DNA of 64,000 nucleotides from positions 3,472,001 to 3,536,000 of the forward strand of contig NZ_CP070496.1 of the NCBI RefSeq assembly GCF_016925535.1. Reading direction: 5' to 3'. Position 1 is the first letter of the stretch; each line of letters starts with the position of its first letter. The DNA comes from Natronoglycomyces albus. GTDB lineage: Bacteria > Actinomycetota > Actinomycetes > Mycobacteriales > Micromonosporaceae. Positions 9,045-17,751 of the stretch are shown here, piece after piece. A program made the translations under genes and the position numbers. The notes under the pieces are model-generated. The model was not told the origin of the DNA, searched no databases, and saw nothing but the letters and a program-made list of their open reading frames with translations.

Positions 9045-10730
9045 CTATGCGTACTGTTCGAAGTCGGGGTTGTTGATGCCCCATACATCGTCGTCTTCAA
9101 CGAGCCAGTTGTTGCCTTCTTTTTCTTCGTCTTCTCCAGTGCCAGCGCCACGGCCACCGGCTCCACCCATCATGGAGCCTCCACCGCCCATGCGACCGGC
9201 TCCGCTTCCGGCACCGCCACGGCCACCGGCACCCATGCCCTGGCCCATACCCGCGCCGCCGCGTCCAGCACCGGCACCCGCGCCGCCACCGCCGCGAGCG
9301 CTGGAGAGACCAGCCCCACCAGCACCGGCAGCCGAACGCGCCGGGCCCATACCGGCGCCCGCGCCAGCACCAACACCCATACCGCCACCGCCAGGAGCTG
9401 CACCCGTACCGACACCAGGTCCGGTACCGAGTCCAGCCGGAGCGGTCGCAGGTGGCGCACCAGCGTAGAGACCATCGCTGATCGTTCCGCCCTCATTGTC
9501 TGGGTCGGCAGGCAACGCCCAATTCGGGTTTCCTCCGCCGGAGCCACCAGGCCCACCAATCTCACCCGGGTTCGATCCCGGCGTCGAGGCGAGAGCCTCG
9601 GGTGTGGTGGGGGCCTCCGGTGGCGGCGACGGGCTGACAGCCGTCTGGTTGGACGGCGGGCTCAACGTCGAGGCGGGGCCCGCGCTCGGGCTTCCCATCC
9701 CGCCGGGCGCTCCGGGCGTCATTCCCCCAAGGTTCATGTCATCGGGGTCAGTGTCGATCGGCGGCTGTTTGCGGTCACTCGGAAGCGAGATCGACTGGAT
9801 CTCCTCGTTGGCCATCTGCTTACGCTCGGTGATGTCTTCCCGAATCGTGGTCGCACGAGCGTCATAGTCCGACATGCTTTCCGCCACAGTCTCCGTAGCG
9901 GTCTGATCGGCATCGATTTGAGCCATCTCGCGGGCGTCCTGACGCGTAAAGGGGTCACGCGTCGGGTGTTCCTCTTCGGTGGTGTAACGCTGGAAGTAGA
10001 CGTCCTCGCGAGTCTGGCGGTACGTCTCGACCTCTTCGGCCTTTTCCTCGTCAATACCGGCCAGCTTCAGGGCTTCTCGAGCCTGGTTGCACTTCTTGGT
10101 TTCGCAGTGACCGTCCCAGAACGCAGGGCGAATGTGGATGGTCGAGTTCATCCCGCCCCACTTCTTGTGGGTCCAGAACTGCGGCGGGGGATACGGGACC
10201 TCTCCCGAGTCGCCCCCTTGCAGTGCGTACAGGGTCTCCTTTTTGTTAGTCAGGTGCGTGTGCGCCTCCTGGACGTCTTCCAGGATCTCTTCGATCATGT
10301 TCGCGGTCTTGGTACAGGCTTGCTCGAATGCGTCGAAGTCGGTGCCTTCCCAACCGCCAGCCAAAGCCTTGAGTTTGGACTTCAGCGCGTTAGGGGTATC
10401 CTCTAGCTGCTCGTAAACCTGCTCTTGCCATGCTTCGGCAATTCGTTCAATTGCATGCAAACTTGGGTTGTCAGGCCGGACATGGTTGACGATTTCCCTC
10501 AGCTCCGAGACAGAGGGTAGAGCAATGTTTCCGTCGTTTTTAGGGCGAATATCCTGGAATTGGACCGGCACCGCTGACATCAAGGCAATCCACGCGTCTT
10601 CAGAAGCGTTGTGCCCGTTAGTGCAATCGCCTTCGCCGCAACCGCCCTTGTACGAGAGAGCGTCAGGGCCATCCTGAGTTTCAAGCCCCTCATGGGAATC
10701 GGCAGTGAATTCTTCGTCAGTCTCACCCAT
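9045..10730 (-). CDS. Gly/Pro-rich T7SS-associated protein with WXG-like N-terminal region
   Basis: A 561-residue protein in three parts. Residues 45-330 are helical and include a WEG motif (127-129) inside an Ala/Leu-rich helix pair, resembling WXG100/PPE-type domains. Residues 330-440 are Pro/Ser/Gly-rich. Residues 440-535 are a low-complexity Gly/Ala/Met stretch. The last ~25 residues are acidic and contain WLVEDDDVWG, a tail I recognise from actinobacterial WXG-domain proteins linked to type VII secretion. There is no signal peptide, consistent with T7SS export. The start has GGAG about nine bases upstream and lies three bases after the lipoprotein stop. No EccC, EccD or MycP genes are in the window, so secretion is inferred. 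Confidence 0.72.
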   Translation of the reverse strand: MGETDEEFTADSHEGLETQDGPDALSYKGGCGEGDCTNGHNASEDAWIALMSAVPVQFQDIRPKNDGNIALPSVSELREIVNHVRPDNPSLHAIERIAEAWQEQVYEQLEDTPNALKSKLKALAGGWEGTDFDAFEQACTKTANMIEEILEDVQEAHTHLTNKKETLYALQGGDSGEVPYPPPQFWTHKKWGGMNSTIHIRPAFWDGHCETKKCNQAREALKLAGIDEEKAEEVETYRQTREDVYFQRYTTEEEHPTRDPFTRQDAREMAQIDADQTATETVAESMSDYDARATTIREDITERKQMANEEIQSISLPSDRKQPPIDTDPDDMNLGGMTPGAPGGMGSPSAGPASTLSPPSNQTAVSPSPPPEAPTTPEALASTPGSNPGEIGGPGGSGGGNPNWALPADPDNEGGTISDGLYAGAPPATAPAGLGTGPGVGTGAAPGGGGMGVGAGAGAGMGPARSAAGAGGAGLSSARGGGGAGAGAGRGGAGMGQGMGAGGRGGAGSGAGRMGGGGSMMGGAGGRGAGTGEDEEKEGNNWLVEDDDVWGINNPDFEQYA

Positions 10731-10733
10731 GAG

Positions 10734-11507
10734 CTAACTCTCCTGTTCTATCTTCTCAAGGACTGCAGAATGCACCTGTGAAAGGTAGGTGTTAACGATC
10801 CAGTCTTCAACGTCTTCAGGTGTGAAATCGTAGATGGCGTACTCGAACGGATCGACGTCTTCATCGACCAGGCCATGCCCCTGCAAGGTCTCAATTCTCC
10901 GCGGGCCCGGATCACCCTGGTACTCGACTTGCACCTTCATGTTTATGTTGGCGTAGCGCATCCAGACAATATGGAAAAAACGGCTCGTATCCTCCAAAAA
11001 GAAGTAACGACCTTCATCCCAGCTGCCTTCGACGTCATACTGCTGGTCGAATCCGAATTCAGTGGTTTCTTCAAAGCTGTATTCCAGCCATTCAGTGGCC
11101 TGTTCGACGTCTTCCCATGGTTCGAAGGTGACATTGACTCGGCCATTCGCCTCAACATCGATTTCGGCACCATGTTCGCCAATTTCCATGTCCAAACTGC
11201 CATAGGTAACCTCGCCATGGCATTCTGCGGCGGCGTAATTGGGTGCTCCGCCAACGGGATTGAGGTGCGGGCCCCCGTCATCCTCGCCTATCCCAAAGTG
11301 GTCGATATCGAGAAACTCTACAAGCACAGCCAAGTCATCATAGATTTCACAGGAATCCCACTCCTGGAGCACTTCGAGCGGGATACCAACATCGTTATTG
11401 CCACCACCACCGGTATCGTCGTCCGCATTGTCGGAGCACGCCCCAGTTGCAAGGGCCATCACAGCCACCGCTGATATGCCCAAGGCCCGGTTGTTCGCAA
11501 ACTTCAT
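10734..11507 (-). CDS. DUF3558-like secreted lipoprotein
   Basis: A 257-residue protein with a basic N-terminus, a hydrophobic helix and a lipobox ATGAC at about 20-24, so it should be lipidated and anchored on the outer face of the membrane. The mature part is very acidic, with two spaced Cys (CEIYDD and AAECHG) expected to form a disulfide, a pattern reminiscent of the actinobacterial DUF3558 lipoproteins. It lies between the two T7SS-like genes with 3- and 14-bp gaps, so one operon is likely. Function is unknown; the family assignment is tentative. Confidence 0.72.
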   Translation of the reverse strand: MKFANNRALGISAVAVMALATGACSDNADDDTGGGGNNDVGIPLEVLQEWDSCEIYDDLAVLVEFLDIDHFGIGEDDGGPHLNPVGGAPNYAAAECHGEVTYGSLDMEIGEHGAEIDVEANGRVNVTFEPWEDVEQATEWLEYSFEETTEFGFDQQYDVEGSWDEGRYFFLEDTSRFFHIVWMRYANINMKVQVEYQGDPGPRRIETLQGHGLVDEDVDPFEYAIYDFTPEDVEDWIVNTYLSQVHSAVLEKIEQES

Positions 11508-11521
11508 ATCGTCATCAGCGC

Positions 11522-11857
11522 CTAGGCCGTCATCTGACCGTCGATGTTGGTGGTATCGGCGGTGTTCGCCGTCTCGGACTCGTCATGAGCGCCGAGCGCG
11601 CCGTTCAACTGCTTAAGCATCGCCTTGTACACCCCGCGAAGCTGCTGGACATTGTCCCAAGTGGCCCCAAAGAAGTCGTTGTAGACCCGGGCTGCCTGTA
11701 CTGAGGAGTCCAACCGGCCAAACGCGGGCGCGTACGAGAGAGTCCCCGACTCCATCGAGGGCACAACGACGTTGTCGAGATGGTCCAACTGCGCCTGAAT
11801 GTACTGTTGAAAATCTTGAATAGCTTCGGGATCTAGGACGCGATCGCCTTTGGCCAT
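11522..11857 (-). CDS. Small helical WXG100-like protein
   Basis: A 111-residue protein, first gene of a three-gene unit. It is predicted as a helix-turn-helix hairpin: helix one at about 10-30 (Gln/Asp/Leu-rich), a linker, and helix two with FFGATWDNVQQL at 62-73, then an Asp/Thr-rich tail. A canonical W-x-G is absent, but size, hairpin layout and neighbours fit the extended WXG100/ESAT-6-like group. The start has GGAGGA seven bases upstream. A paired palindrome 220 bp upstream may control the unit. A soluble partner of the Gly-rich protein is the best guess. Confidence 0.68.
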   Translation of the reverse strand: MAKGDRVLDPEAIQDFQQYIQAQLDHLDNVVVPSMESGTLSYAPAFGRLDSSVQAARVYNDFFGATWDNVQQLRGVYKAMLKQLNGALGAHDESETANTADTTNIDGQMTA

Positions 11858-12078
11858 GAGGTGTCCTCCGGGGGCGTGTGAAACTCTTAGTTCCTTCTAG
11901 ATTAGCAACCCCTGTCCACCCGCGCTGACCTCAACTAGCCGGATATCAGACCCGATACACTCCGTTGCCCTTCGGCCACCACAATCAAGTAGAGCTTCAT
12001 CTTGAAACAATCCCGAACCGGCTTCTACCTGCGGAATCACAAGGTTCAAATGTTGAGTATTAGCTTTGTGGACACACA

Positions 12079-12110
12079 TGTGCGCACAGAACTTACATTC
12101 TGTGCGCACA
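12079..12110. promoter_or_regulatory. Twin palindromes TGTGCGCACA, candidate operator
   Basis: Two copies of the 10-bp perfect palindrome TGTGCGCACA (12079-12088 and 12101-12110) are centred 22 bp apart, about two helical turns. Together they form a 13-bp inverted repeat around CTTACA. They lie in the 374-bp gap 11858-12231, about 220 bp before the T7SS-like unit and 120 bp after the amidohydrolase stop. Dimeric or tetrameric repressor binding is likelier than a terminator at this distance. The rest of the gap shows no gene. Confidence 0.45.
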
Positions 12111-12231
12111 CATTCGGCGATTCGATGTGGTTGCAGTGACATCTATGACTTCCGCGCCTTCTCCGATCACTCAGCGCAGGTGCCCGAGACCGCTCACATC
12201 GATTCGAGTTCAATTATCGCTTGGCAAGAAT

Positions 12232-13398
12232 TCACCGCTCGGTCACATCGTTGCCGTCGATAAACGCCGTCTCCACCCGCGAGTAAATGTCAAGCGGGTC
12301 CCCGCTCCACACGCACAGGTCGGCGTCCTTGCCCACCTCAAGCGAGCCGACGCGGTCATCGACCCCCATGATGCGAGCCGGGTTGATCGTTACCGTCGCC
12401 AGCGCGTTCTCCCTGCTGAGACCCTCCTTCACGGCCAGTACCACCTGGGTGATGAGGTGTCCGATGGGCACGACCGGGCTGTCGGTGGTGATCGCGATCG
12501 TCACCCCTGCGCGTTCCAGCCGGCCGGGGTTGGCGATCGAGCGGTTCTGTAGCTCCACCTTGCTGCGAGAGGTCACGAGCGGCCCGATGATGACTGGGAT
12601 GTTTTTCTCGGCCACGATGTCGGCCAATAGGTGGGCTTCAGTGCCGTGGTCCAGTACCAGTGTGTAACCGAATTCCTCGGCCACTCGCATGGCGGTGGCG
12701 ATGTCGTCGGCGCGGTGGCAGTGCTGCCGCCACGGGATCTCTCCTTTGAGGACCTTGACCAACGATTCCATTTTCAGGTCTCGTTCGGCTGGCTTCTCTG
12801 GGGTGGCTGCGGCGTGCTTGGCCATGTAGTTCTGAGCGTCCACAAAGGCGCTTCGGAGGACGGCGGCGATGCCGAGGCGAGTGGAGGGGGTTTTCTTTTG
12901 ATCGCCGTATACGCGCTTGGGGTTCTCCCCCAGTGCGGACTTCACGCCGGAGGGGGAGCGTAGCGCCATCTCATCCACGGTACGCCCGTGGGCCTTGATG
13001 GCCACGGTTTCGCCGCCGATGACATTGCCCGAGCCGGGGTTGATGTTGAGGGTGAGTACCCCGCCTTCGATGGCGTCTCGGAAGCCTCGTTCGGCTGGGT
13101 TGATCGCATCCAGGGCCCGCACGTGGGAGGTTACGGGGTCAGTCAGTTCGTTGACATCGTTGCCCGCCCAACCCATGCCTTCTTCGGATACTCCCACGTG
13201 AGCGTGGGCGTCGATGAGACCGGGCACGACCCATTTGCCGGACACATCCGTGGTTTCAATCCCGGAGGGAATGGCCGTGTCTGCGCCGCCGACTGCGGTG
13301 ATCTTGCCGTCTTGCACGACGACCACGCCGTTTTCGATGGCCTCGGAGGTAATGGGGAGGACTGTCGCCCCAGTCAGCGCGAAGGACGCCTTTGTCAT
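12232..13398 (-). CDS. Amidohydrolase-superfamily metal-dependent hydrolase
   Basis: A 388-residue imidazolonepropionase/dihydroorotase-like amidohydrolase. An N-terminal beta-sandwich (ALTGATVLP...GVVVVQDGKITAVG) precedes the TIM barrel, which opens with the metal motif GLIDAHAHVG; later come QHCHRADDIATA, LDHGTEAH and ITTDSPVVP, which supply further His/Asp ligands. The C-terminus closes the sandwich with GSLEVGKDADLCVW. ATG at 13398 has GAGGTG six bases upstream, so the longer frame to 13449 is not used. The substrate cannot be named. It is transcribed alone, 333 bp downstream of ccsB. Confidence 0.86.
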   Translation of the reverse strand: MTKASFALTGATVLPITSEAIENGVVVVQDGKITAVGGADTAIPSGIETTDVSGKWVVPGLIDAHAHVGVSEEGMGWAGNDVNELTDPVTSHVRALDAINPAERGFRDAIEGGVLTLNINPGSGNVIGGETVAIKAHGRTVDEMALRSPSGVKSALGENPKRVYGDQKKTPSTRLGIAAVLRSAFVDAQNYMAKHAAATPEKPAERDLKMESLVKVLKGEIPWRQHCHRADDIATAMRVAEEFGYTLVLDHGTEAHLLADIVAEKNIPVIIGPLVTSRSKVELQNRSIANPGRLERAGVTIAITTDSPVVPIGHLITQVVLAVKEGLSRENALATVTINPARIMGVDDRVGSLEVGKDADLCVWSGDPLDIYSRVETAFIDGNDVTER

Positions 13399-13531
13399 TT
13401 GTGCACCTCTAGTTCGTGTCGTTAAGTCCATTTGGACCTTGAGGTCCACGCACGTGGGCGCTTACGCTAAGTCGTTGGCGACCTGCGGGTTCAGCGTGTC
13501 CACCTTGCTTGGACCTCCATGACTCTCCTCG

Positions 13532-13543
13532 AACACTAGTGTT
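13532..13543. promoter_or_regulatory. Palindrome AACACTAGTGTT upstream of the amidohydrolase
   Basis: A perfect 12-bp palindrome 134 bp before the amidohydrolase start, in the 333-bp gap 13399-13731. The position suits a repressor site, but no consensus is recognised. Nothing else is seen in this gap except the ccsB terminator. Confidence 0.25.
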
Positions 13544-13695
13544 GTTTACCATTGTCGGCAACGAAGCTGGTCAGAGTCTCGCATTTAACTTTCGCCACTG
13601 TGGCAACTCGGTGGTGGCCAGATGGCAGCGATGAGGAACCCGCGGGCATGGGACGCCACGGCGGTGCCAGTGGCGTCGATATGGTCTGCGCATAG

Positions 13696-13724
13696 TTGTG
13701 CCCCGGCCCGAGGCCGGGGCACAA
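13696..13724 (-). terminator. Hairpin terminator after ccsB
   Basis: A perfect 13-bp GC-rich stem (13696-13708 with 13712-13724) with a CGA loop starts seven bases past the ccsB stop. It ends the hemL-to-ccsB transcript. Confidence 0.8.
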
Positions 13725-13731
13725 GTGGGTC

Positions 13732-14712
13732 TTACACGCCAGCGTAGGAGTGCAAACCAGGGAAGATCAGGTTGACCGCCGAAAGGTTGAACAGCACCAC
13801 GGCGAAGCCGATGATCGCCAACCAAGGCGCCCACATACGGGTTCCTTTACCGGAGACCCGGGAGTGCAGGTATGCGGCGTAGATGACCCAGGCGATGAAA
13901 GCCCACACTTCCTTGGGGTCCCAGGCCCAGTAGCGGCCCCAAGCCAGGTGTGCCCACAACGAGCCCGCCAAGATAGAGAAGGTCCACAGTGGGAAGGCCA
14001 ACACGTGCATTTTAAAGGTGAGGCGTTCCAGTCGTTCGGAGTCGGCCATGTCTTTGGCCAGCTTGATAAGGAAACCTGGGCTCTTACCGTCGCTGATGAG
14101 TCGGTCGTAACGACGTTTCATCAAGTGCATGACGGCGAAGACGAAGCCGACGAGGAAGATACCGGAGGCGATCACGGCCGCCGATACGTGGATGGCGATC
14201 CAGTAGGAGTCCAGGGCCGGTTCAATGGGCCCGGCCTCGGTGTAGACACGCACTGACAAGCCCAGCGTAATGGTCACCGCGAAGGTCGCAAAGAGGCTGT
14301 GACGGCGGGCCACTTGGTCACGGGCCACGAGGATCAGCCAGGTGATCATGCCGACGAGCGCCATACCGATGGTGAATTCAAACATGTTGCCCCACGGCCA
14401 GCGCCCGGAGGCCGCGGTGCGCACCACGATCGACGCTAGAAGCGCGATCGTGGCAATGTGGGTCATGACCAGCCCGACGAACCCAGCTCGGCTCGCTCCG
14501 TTGGGAGTGATCGGTACGGAGGGCGTTTCGCTGGACGGGTTCGGTTTCTCCTCTGCGCCGCCAACGGTTGCCATTTCCTTGGCCTCGACCGGCTCCTCGG
14601 CGCGCTTTCCGAATGAGTATTCGAGTGCGAAGCCGAACATGGCGAGGGCGTAGAGGATGATGCAGCCGACGAACAGGACGTTGGCGAAATCAGCCCAATC
14701 TGATGCGGTCAT
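13732..14712 (-). CDS. ccsB: Cytochrome c biogenesis protein CcsB (ResC)
   Basis: A 326-residue heme-handling membrane protein of system II cytochrome c maturation, which works with ResB to export heme and attach it to apocytochromes. The WWD motif region reads WGRYWAWDPKEVWAF near residue 265, with His residues in neighbouring helices as expected for heme ligation. About eight membrane helices are apparent, with a hydrophilic insert at about 35-75. Its start overlaps the resB stop by four bases (ATGA), giving translational coupling. Confidence 0.93.
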   Translation of the reverse strand: MTASDWADFANVLFVGCIILYALAMFGFALEYSFGKRAEEPVEAKEMATVGGAEEKPNPSSETPSVPITPNGASRAGFVGLVMTHIATIALLASIVVRTAASGRWPWGNMFEFTIGMALVGMITWLILVARDQVARRHSLFATFAVTITLGLSVRVYTEAGPIEPALDSYWIAIHVSAAVIASGIFLVGFVFAVMHLMKRRYDRLISDGKSPGFLIKLAKDMADSERLERLTFKMHVLAFPLWTFSILAGSLWAHLAWGRYWAWDPKEVWAFIAWVIYAAYLHSRVSGKGTRMWAPWLAIIGFAVVLFNLSAVNLIFPGLHSYAGV

Positions 14713-16409
14713 GGTGTGCTCCGGTCAGTGTTTTCGGTCGTAGCGGGCGGCTCATCGGAGCCGGTGGCCTTGTCGACATCTCGCAGGTCACCGATGTGGT
14801 CTGTGAGGTCGTCGGCGAGCGCGTCGCATTCGGCGGTGAACTGGTCGTATTCGGTGCGGTTAAGTCCGGCGACTTCGACGGTGTGATCGGGGTTGAAGCG
14901 GACCCAGAAGCGGCGGCGGCGCACGTGCAGCATCGGGTATAGGGCGCCCAGTAGCAAAATCGAGCCCATGAGCAGAATCCAGTGTCCGGGTTCGTGGCGA
15001 ATTTCCAGCACGATGTAGCGCTGGTAGTCGACGAATTCGATCACCGAGCCGTCGTCGAGTTCCCAGGTGTCGCCCATTTGTAGGAGCGCGGCTTCGGGTA
15101 GTTCATCAACGGCGGGGTCATTGTTGGAGGCTTCGGTGTCGGGGTCGGCTCCGGCGGCGCGCACCCCGGGGGTGTCGCGGAATGGGATGCCTTCGAGGAA
15201 TCCGTCTTCGACTTGTCTGGGGTCGATCTCGTAGACGGAGCGAGGCATGCCGTCGTCGAATCCTAGGTCGCCTCGGTAGAGCCACATCATGAGGGCTGGG
15301 TTGGTCGGTTCGGGTCGTTCCGAGAGCAGCATGGGGGTGGTGGGGTCGAAGGAGGGGATGAATAGCCCTTCGAATCCGACCTGGGAGTTGGGGTCGACGC
15401 GGCCGGTTTCGGGGTTGACGTTGGCATCGGGGTAGAGGGCGACGCCTTCGGAGTTCAGCGCGTTGTCCACGGGCAGGAACGGCATGGTCGAGGTTTGGGT
15501 GACTCCGTACTTGTCGGTGTATTCGAGTACGGGAGCGAAACCGTGGCCTAGGAGGAAGACGTTGGCTCCGTCGAGGCCGAGGGGGTGGTTGACGCGCAGG
15601 TCGTATTGCGAGTCGAATTCTCCGGCCGCTTCGGTGTAGGCGAGGTCGGCTTCGTATCTGAGGGCTTGGCCGCGTTCGGTGAATTCGGCTTCAAAGCCGT
15701 CCAGCCGCAGACAAAACGGGGGGAGTTTGGTTTCGTCCACCCAGGGCCCAAGCCCGTATTCGTGGTATTGCTGCAGGTTATTGCAGAAGGCGTGCTCTTC
15801 GCCTTCGACGAGGAGCCGGTTGCCGTACCAACCATAGACGCTGCCGAGGGCGGCTCCGACGAGGATGACGATCAGGCTGACGTGGAAGAGGAGGTTGCCG
15901 GTCTCTCGCAGGTAACCTTTCTCCCCGGCTACGGAGACCGAACCGTCGGCTTGGGTGTGTATTTGGGAGCGGAAGCGGTGTTTCTTCATCCATGTAGCCA
16001 CGGCCTCGGGTTCAGCTTTGGCGCTGGTGCCCAGTTGGCGGTGGTATGGCATGAGGTCGAGCCGTTGGGGGGCGGCGGGGGGCTTCTGCCGCATCGCGTT
16101 GAGATGGGCTTTGGTGCGGGGGAGGATGCAACCGATGAGGCTGATCATCAGTAGCAGATAGATCGCGGCGAACCAGGGGGAATTGTAGACGTCGAACAGC
16201 CACAGCCGGTCGAGGATGGGCGCGAGGTCGGGGTTGTCGGCGAAGTAGGTGGCGACGGTTTCGGGGTTGATGTCGCGTTGAGGAAGCAGTGACCCGGGGA
16301 TGGCGGCCATGGCTAGCACCAGTAGCAGCATGAGCGCGGTGCGCATGCTGGTTAGCTGGTGCCACCAGCGACGGGCGAAGGTCAGGGTGGCTTTGGCGAG
16401 GCGTTTCAT
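14709..16409 (-). CDS. resB: Cytochrome c biogenesis protein ResB
   Basis: The ResB half of the system II heme lyase, 566 residues. The N-terminus has the typical RTALMLLLVLAMAAIPGSLLPQ first helix, then LLLMISLIGCILPR, a third helix at about 180-200 before a large extracytoplasmic domain, and a final helix GHWILLMGSILLLGALYP near 480. Translation begins at the ATG overlapping the ccdA stop by four bases; the long in-frame extension upstream is antisense-like sequence inside ccdA and is not part of the protein. It forms one transcript with ccdA, the TlpA-like gene and ccsB. Confidence 0.93.
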   Translation of the reverse strand: MKRLAKATLTFARRWWHQLTSMRTALMLLLVLAMAAIPGSLLPQRDINPETVATYFADNPDLAPILDRLWLFDVYNSPWFAAIYLLLMISLIGCILPRTKAHLNAMRQKPPAAPQRLDLMPYHRQLGTSAKAEPEAVATWMKKHRFRSQIHTQADGSVSVAGEKGYLRETGNLLFHVSLIVILVGAALGSVYGWYGNRLLVEGEEHAFCNNLQQYHEYGLGPWVDETKLPPFCLRLDGFEAEFTERGQALRYEADLAYTEAAGEFDSQYDLRVNHPLGLDGANVFLLGHGFAPVLEYTDKYGVTQTSTMPFLPVDNALNSEGVALYPDANVNPETGRVDPNSQVGFEGLFIPSFDPTTPMLLSERPEPTNPALMMWLYRGDLGFDDGMPRSVYEIDPRQVEDGFLEGIPFRDTPGVRAAGADPDTEASNNDPAVDELPEAALLQMGDTWELDDGSVIEFVDYQRYIVLEIRHEPGHWILLMGSILLLGALYPMLHVRRRRFWVRFNPDHTVEVAGLNRTEYDQFTAECDALADDLTDHIGDLRDVDKATGSDEPPATTENTDRSTP

Positions 16410-17149
16410 ATGCCGACAGCTCCGGTTCCTACGGTGGCGCGCAGCCAGTTGGCAAAGTGCATCCACGCGCCGCTGACCATGAGAATGCCCAGGAGGATGA
16501 GCATGACGCCTCCGGCGGCGGCGATTTTTTGCGAATGGCGGCGGAAGAAGTGGAAGACTCCCATGAGGTGGCGCATGCCCACGGCGAAGACGATGAATGG
16601 CAGACCCAGCGCGAAGCTGTAGATGATAATGAGGGCCACGCCGCGTCCGGTGCCACCTTGAGTCCAGCTCATCGCCGTGATGGCGGCGAGCATGGGCGAG
16701 AAGCAGGGGGCCCAGCTGAGCGCGAACACTGCCCCGAACAGGGGTGCGCCGACTAGTCCTGTGGAGGGTCGCTGTTTGAGTTGGAGGGTGCGGCCGCCGG
16801 GGACGGCCCCCATGAAGATTAGACCCAGCCCGATAATGAGCACTCCGCTGATGCGCATTAGCCATTCTTCGGAGGAGAAGATGGTGAGCACGACGCTGGA
16901 GGCCGCGAAGGTGATGGTGGCGAAAACGGCGGTGAATCCCGCTACGAAGAGGGAGGAGCCCAGCAGTACCCGGCCACGCGAGCTACCGCGTTGCAGGTCG
17001 TCGCCCGCTAGCCCGGTCACATAGGACACGTAGCCGGGAACGAGTGGGAGTGTGCAGGGGGTGAAGAACGACAGGAGCCCGGCCAGGGCGGCCACTCCCA
17101 TCGCCGCTAGCAGCGGCCCGTTGTTGGCCAGCTCCTCCACACCGGTCAT
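16406..17149 (-). CDS. ccdA: Thiol-disulfide transmembrane carrier CcdA
   Basis: A 247-residue membrane protein that carries reducing equivalents across the membrane for apocytochrome c and TlpA/ResA reduction. The two redox-active cysteines are in place: FFTPCTLPLVPGY (Cys32) and SWAPCFSP (Cys149), each at the start of a helix bundle repeat. Six membrane helices are apparent, matching the short DsbD core. ATGA overlaps join it to the TlpA-like gene upstream and to resB downstream. Confidence 0.94.
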   Translation of the reverse strand: MTGVEELANNGPLLAAMGVAALAGLLSFFTPCTLPLVPGYVSYVTGLAGDDLQRGSSRGRVLLGSSLFVAGFTAVFATITFAASSVVLTIFSSEEWLMRISGVLIIGLGLIFMGAVPGGRTLQLKQRPSTGLVGAPLFGAVFALSWAPCFSPMLAAITAMSWTQGGTGRGVALIIIYSFALGLPFIVFAVGMRHLMGVFHFFRRHSQKIAAAGGVMLILLGILMVSGAWMHFANWLRATVGTGAVGI

Positions 17150-17745
17150 CGTTCCAGCTCCGCGTCAATCTCCGAGATGAGGACGTCGGAGGTGATGGGT
17201 TGGCGCCATACGCTGGCCACGCGGCCCTCGCGGTCGATGATGAGTGTGGTCGGGAAAGTGTTGGGTGAGACGCCCACGTCGAGGAACTTGTGGACCAGCC
17301 GCCCGGGTGGGTCCTCGATGGAGGGGTAGGGCTTGCCGTGACGTTTCTCGAAGGCTTGGGCCTTGGAGTTGGTGTCCATGACGTTGATGCCCAGGAATTG
17401 CACGCCTGTCTCATAGTGTTCGGCCGCCTCGACCAGATCGGGGGCTTCCTCCCGACAGGGGGCGCACCACTGGGCCCAGAAGTTGAGGACGATGACTTCC
17501 CCCGCCCAGTCTTGGGTTGTCACCTCGTCACCTTGCAGTGTCGTCCCGCTCAGGTGGGGCGCGTGTGGCCTGTCGTCGATGTCCGTGTAGCGAATCGTGG
17601 ACCCATCCCCGGTGACGTAACGGTTCTTGTTGACGTCGCGCGCGGGGTTGACAGACGGTTCGTTGCTTGTCGCGGCACAGGCGGACAAGACCGCTGCGAG
17701 GGGGGCGGCAGCCGAGACCGCCAAGAAACGGCGGCGGGGGAACAT
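17146..17745 (-). CDS. TlpA/ResA-like thioredoxin-fold lipoprotein
   Basis: A 199-residue extracytoplasmic thiol-disulfide oxidoreductase, probably reducing apocytochrome c cysteines with electrons from CcdA. It has a short RR-containing signal sequence and a lipobox VLSAC with Cys23. The thioredoxin active site is WCAPC (Cys94, Cys97) after VIVLNFW, and the cis-Pro region reads VSPNTFPTTLIID. The gene overlaps ccdA by four bases and follows the phosphatase gene by six bases. Confidence 0.92.
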   Translation of the reverse strand: MFPRRRFLAVSAAAPLAAVLSACAATSNEPSVNPARDVNKNRYVTGDGSTIRYTDIDDRPHAPHLSGTTLQGDEVTTQDWAGEVIVLNFWAQWCAPCREEAPDLVEAAEHYETGVQFLGINVMDTNSKAQAFEKRHGKPYPSIEDPPGRLVHKFLDVGVSPNTFPTTLIIDREGRVASVWRQPITSDVLISEIDAELER

Positions 17746-17751
17746 GGCGAG

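Noticed and set aside
9160-9470. Gly-rich low-complexity tract as a possible CRISPR or tandem DNA repeat
   Set aside because: It is an in-frame Gly/Ala/Met coding tract with irregular units; no repeat-spacer structure is present anywhere in the window.
11897-12142. 81-codon Cys-containing frame across the twin palindromes
   Set aside because: No ribosome site or homology, and it runs through a likely operator.
16410-16865. N-terminal extension of resB
   Set aside because: It overlaps ccdA in another frame and translates to an Arg/His-rich sequence; the ATG overlapping the ccdA stop fits ResB homologues.
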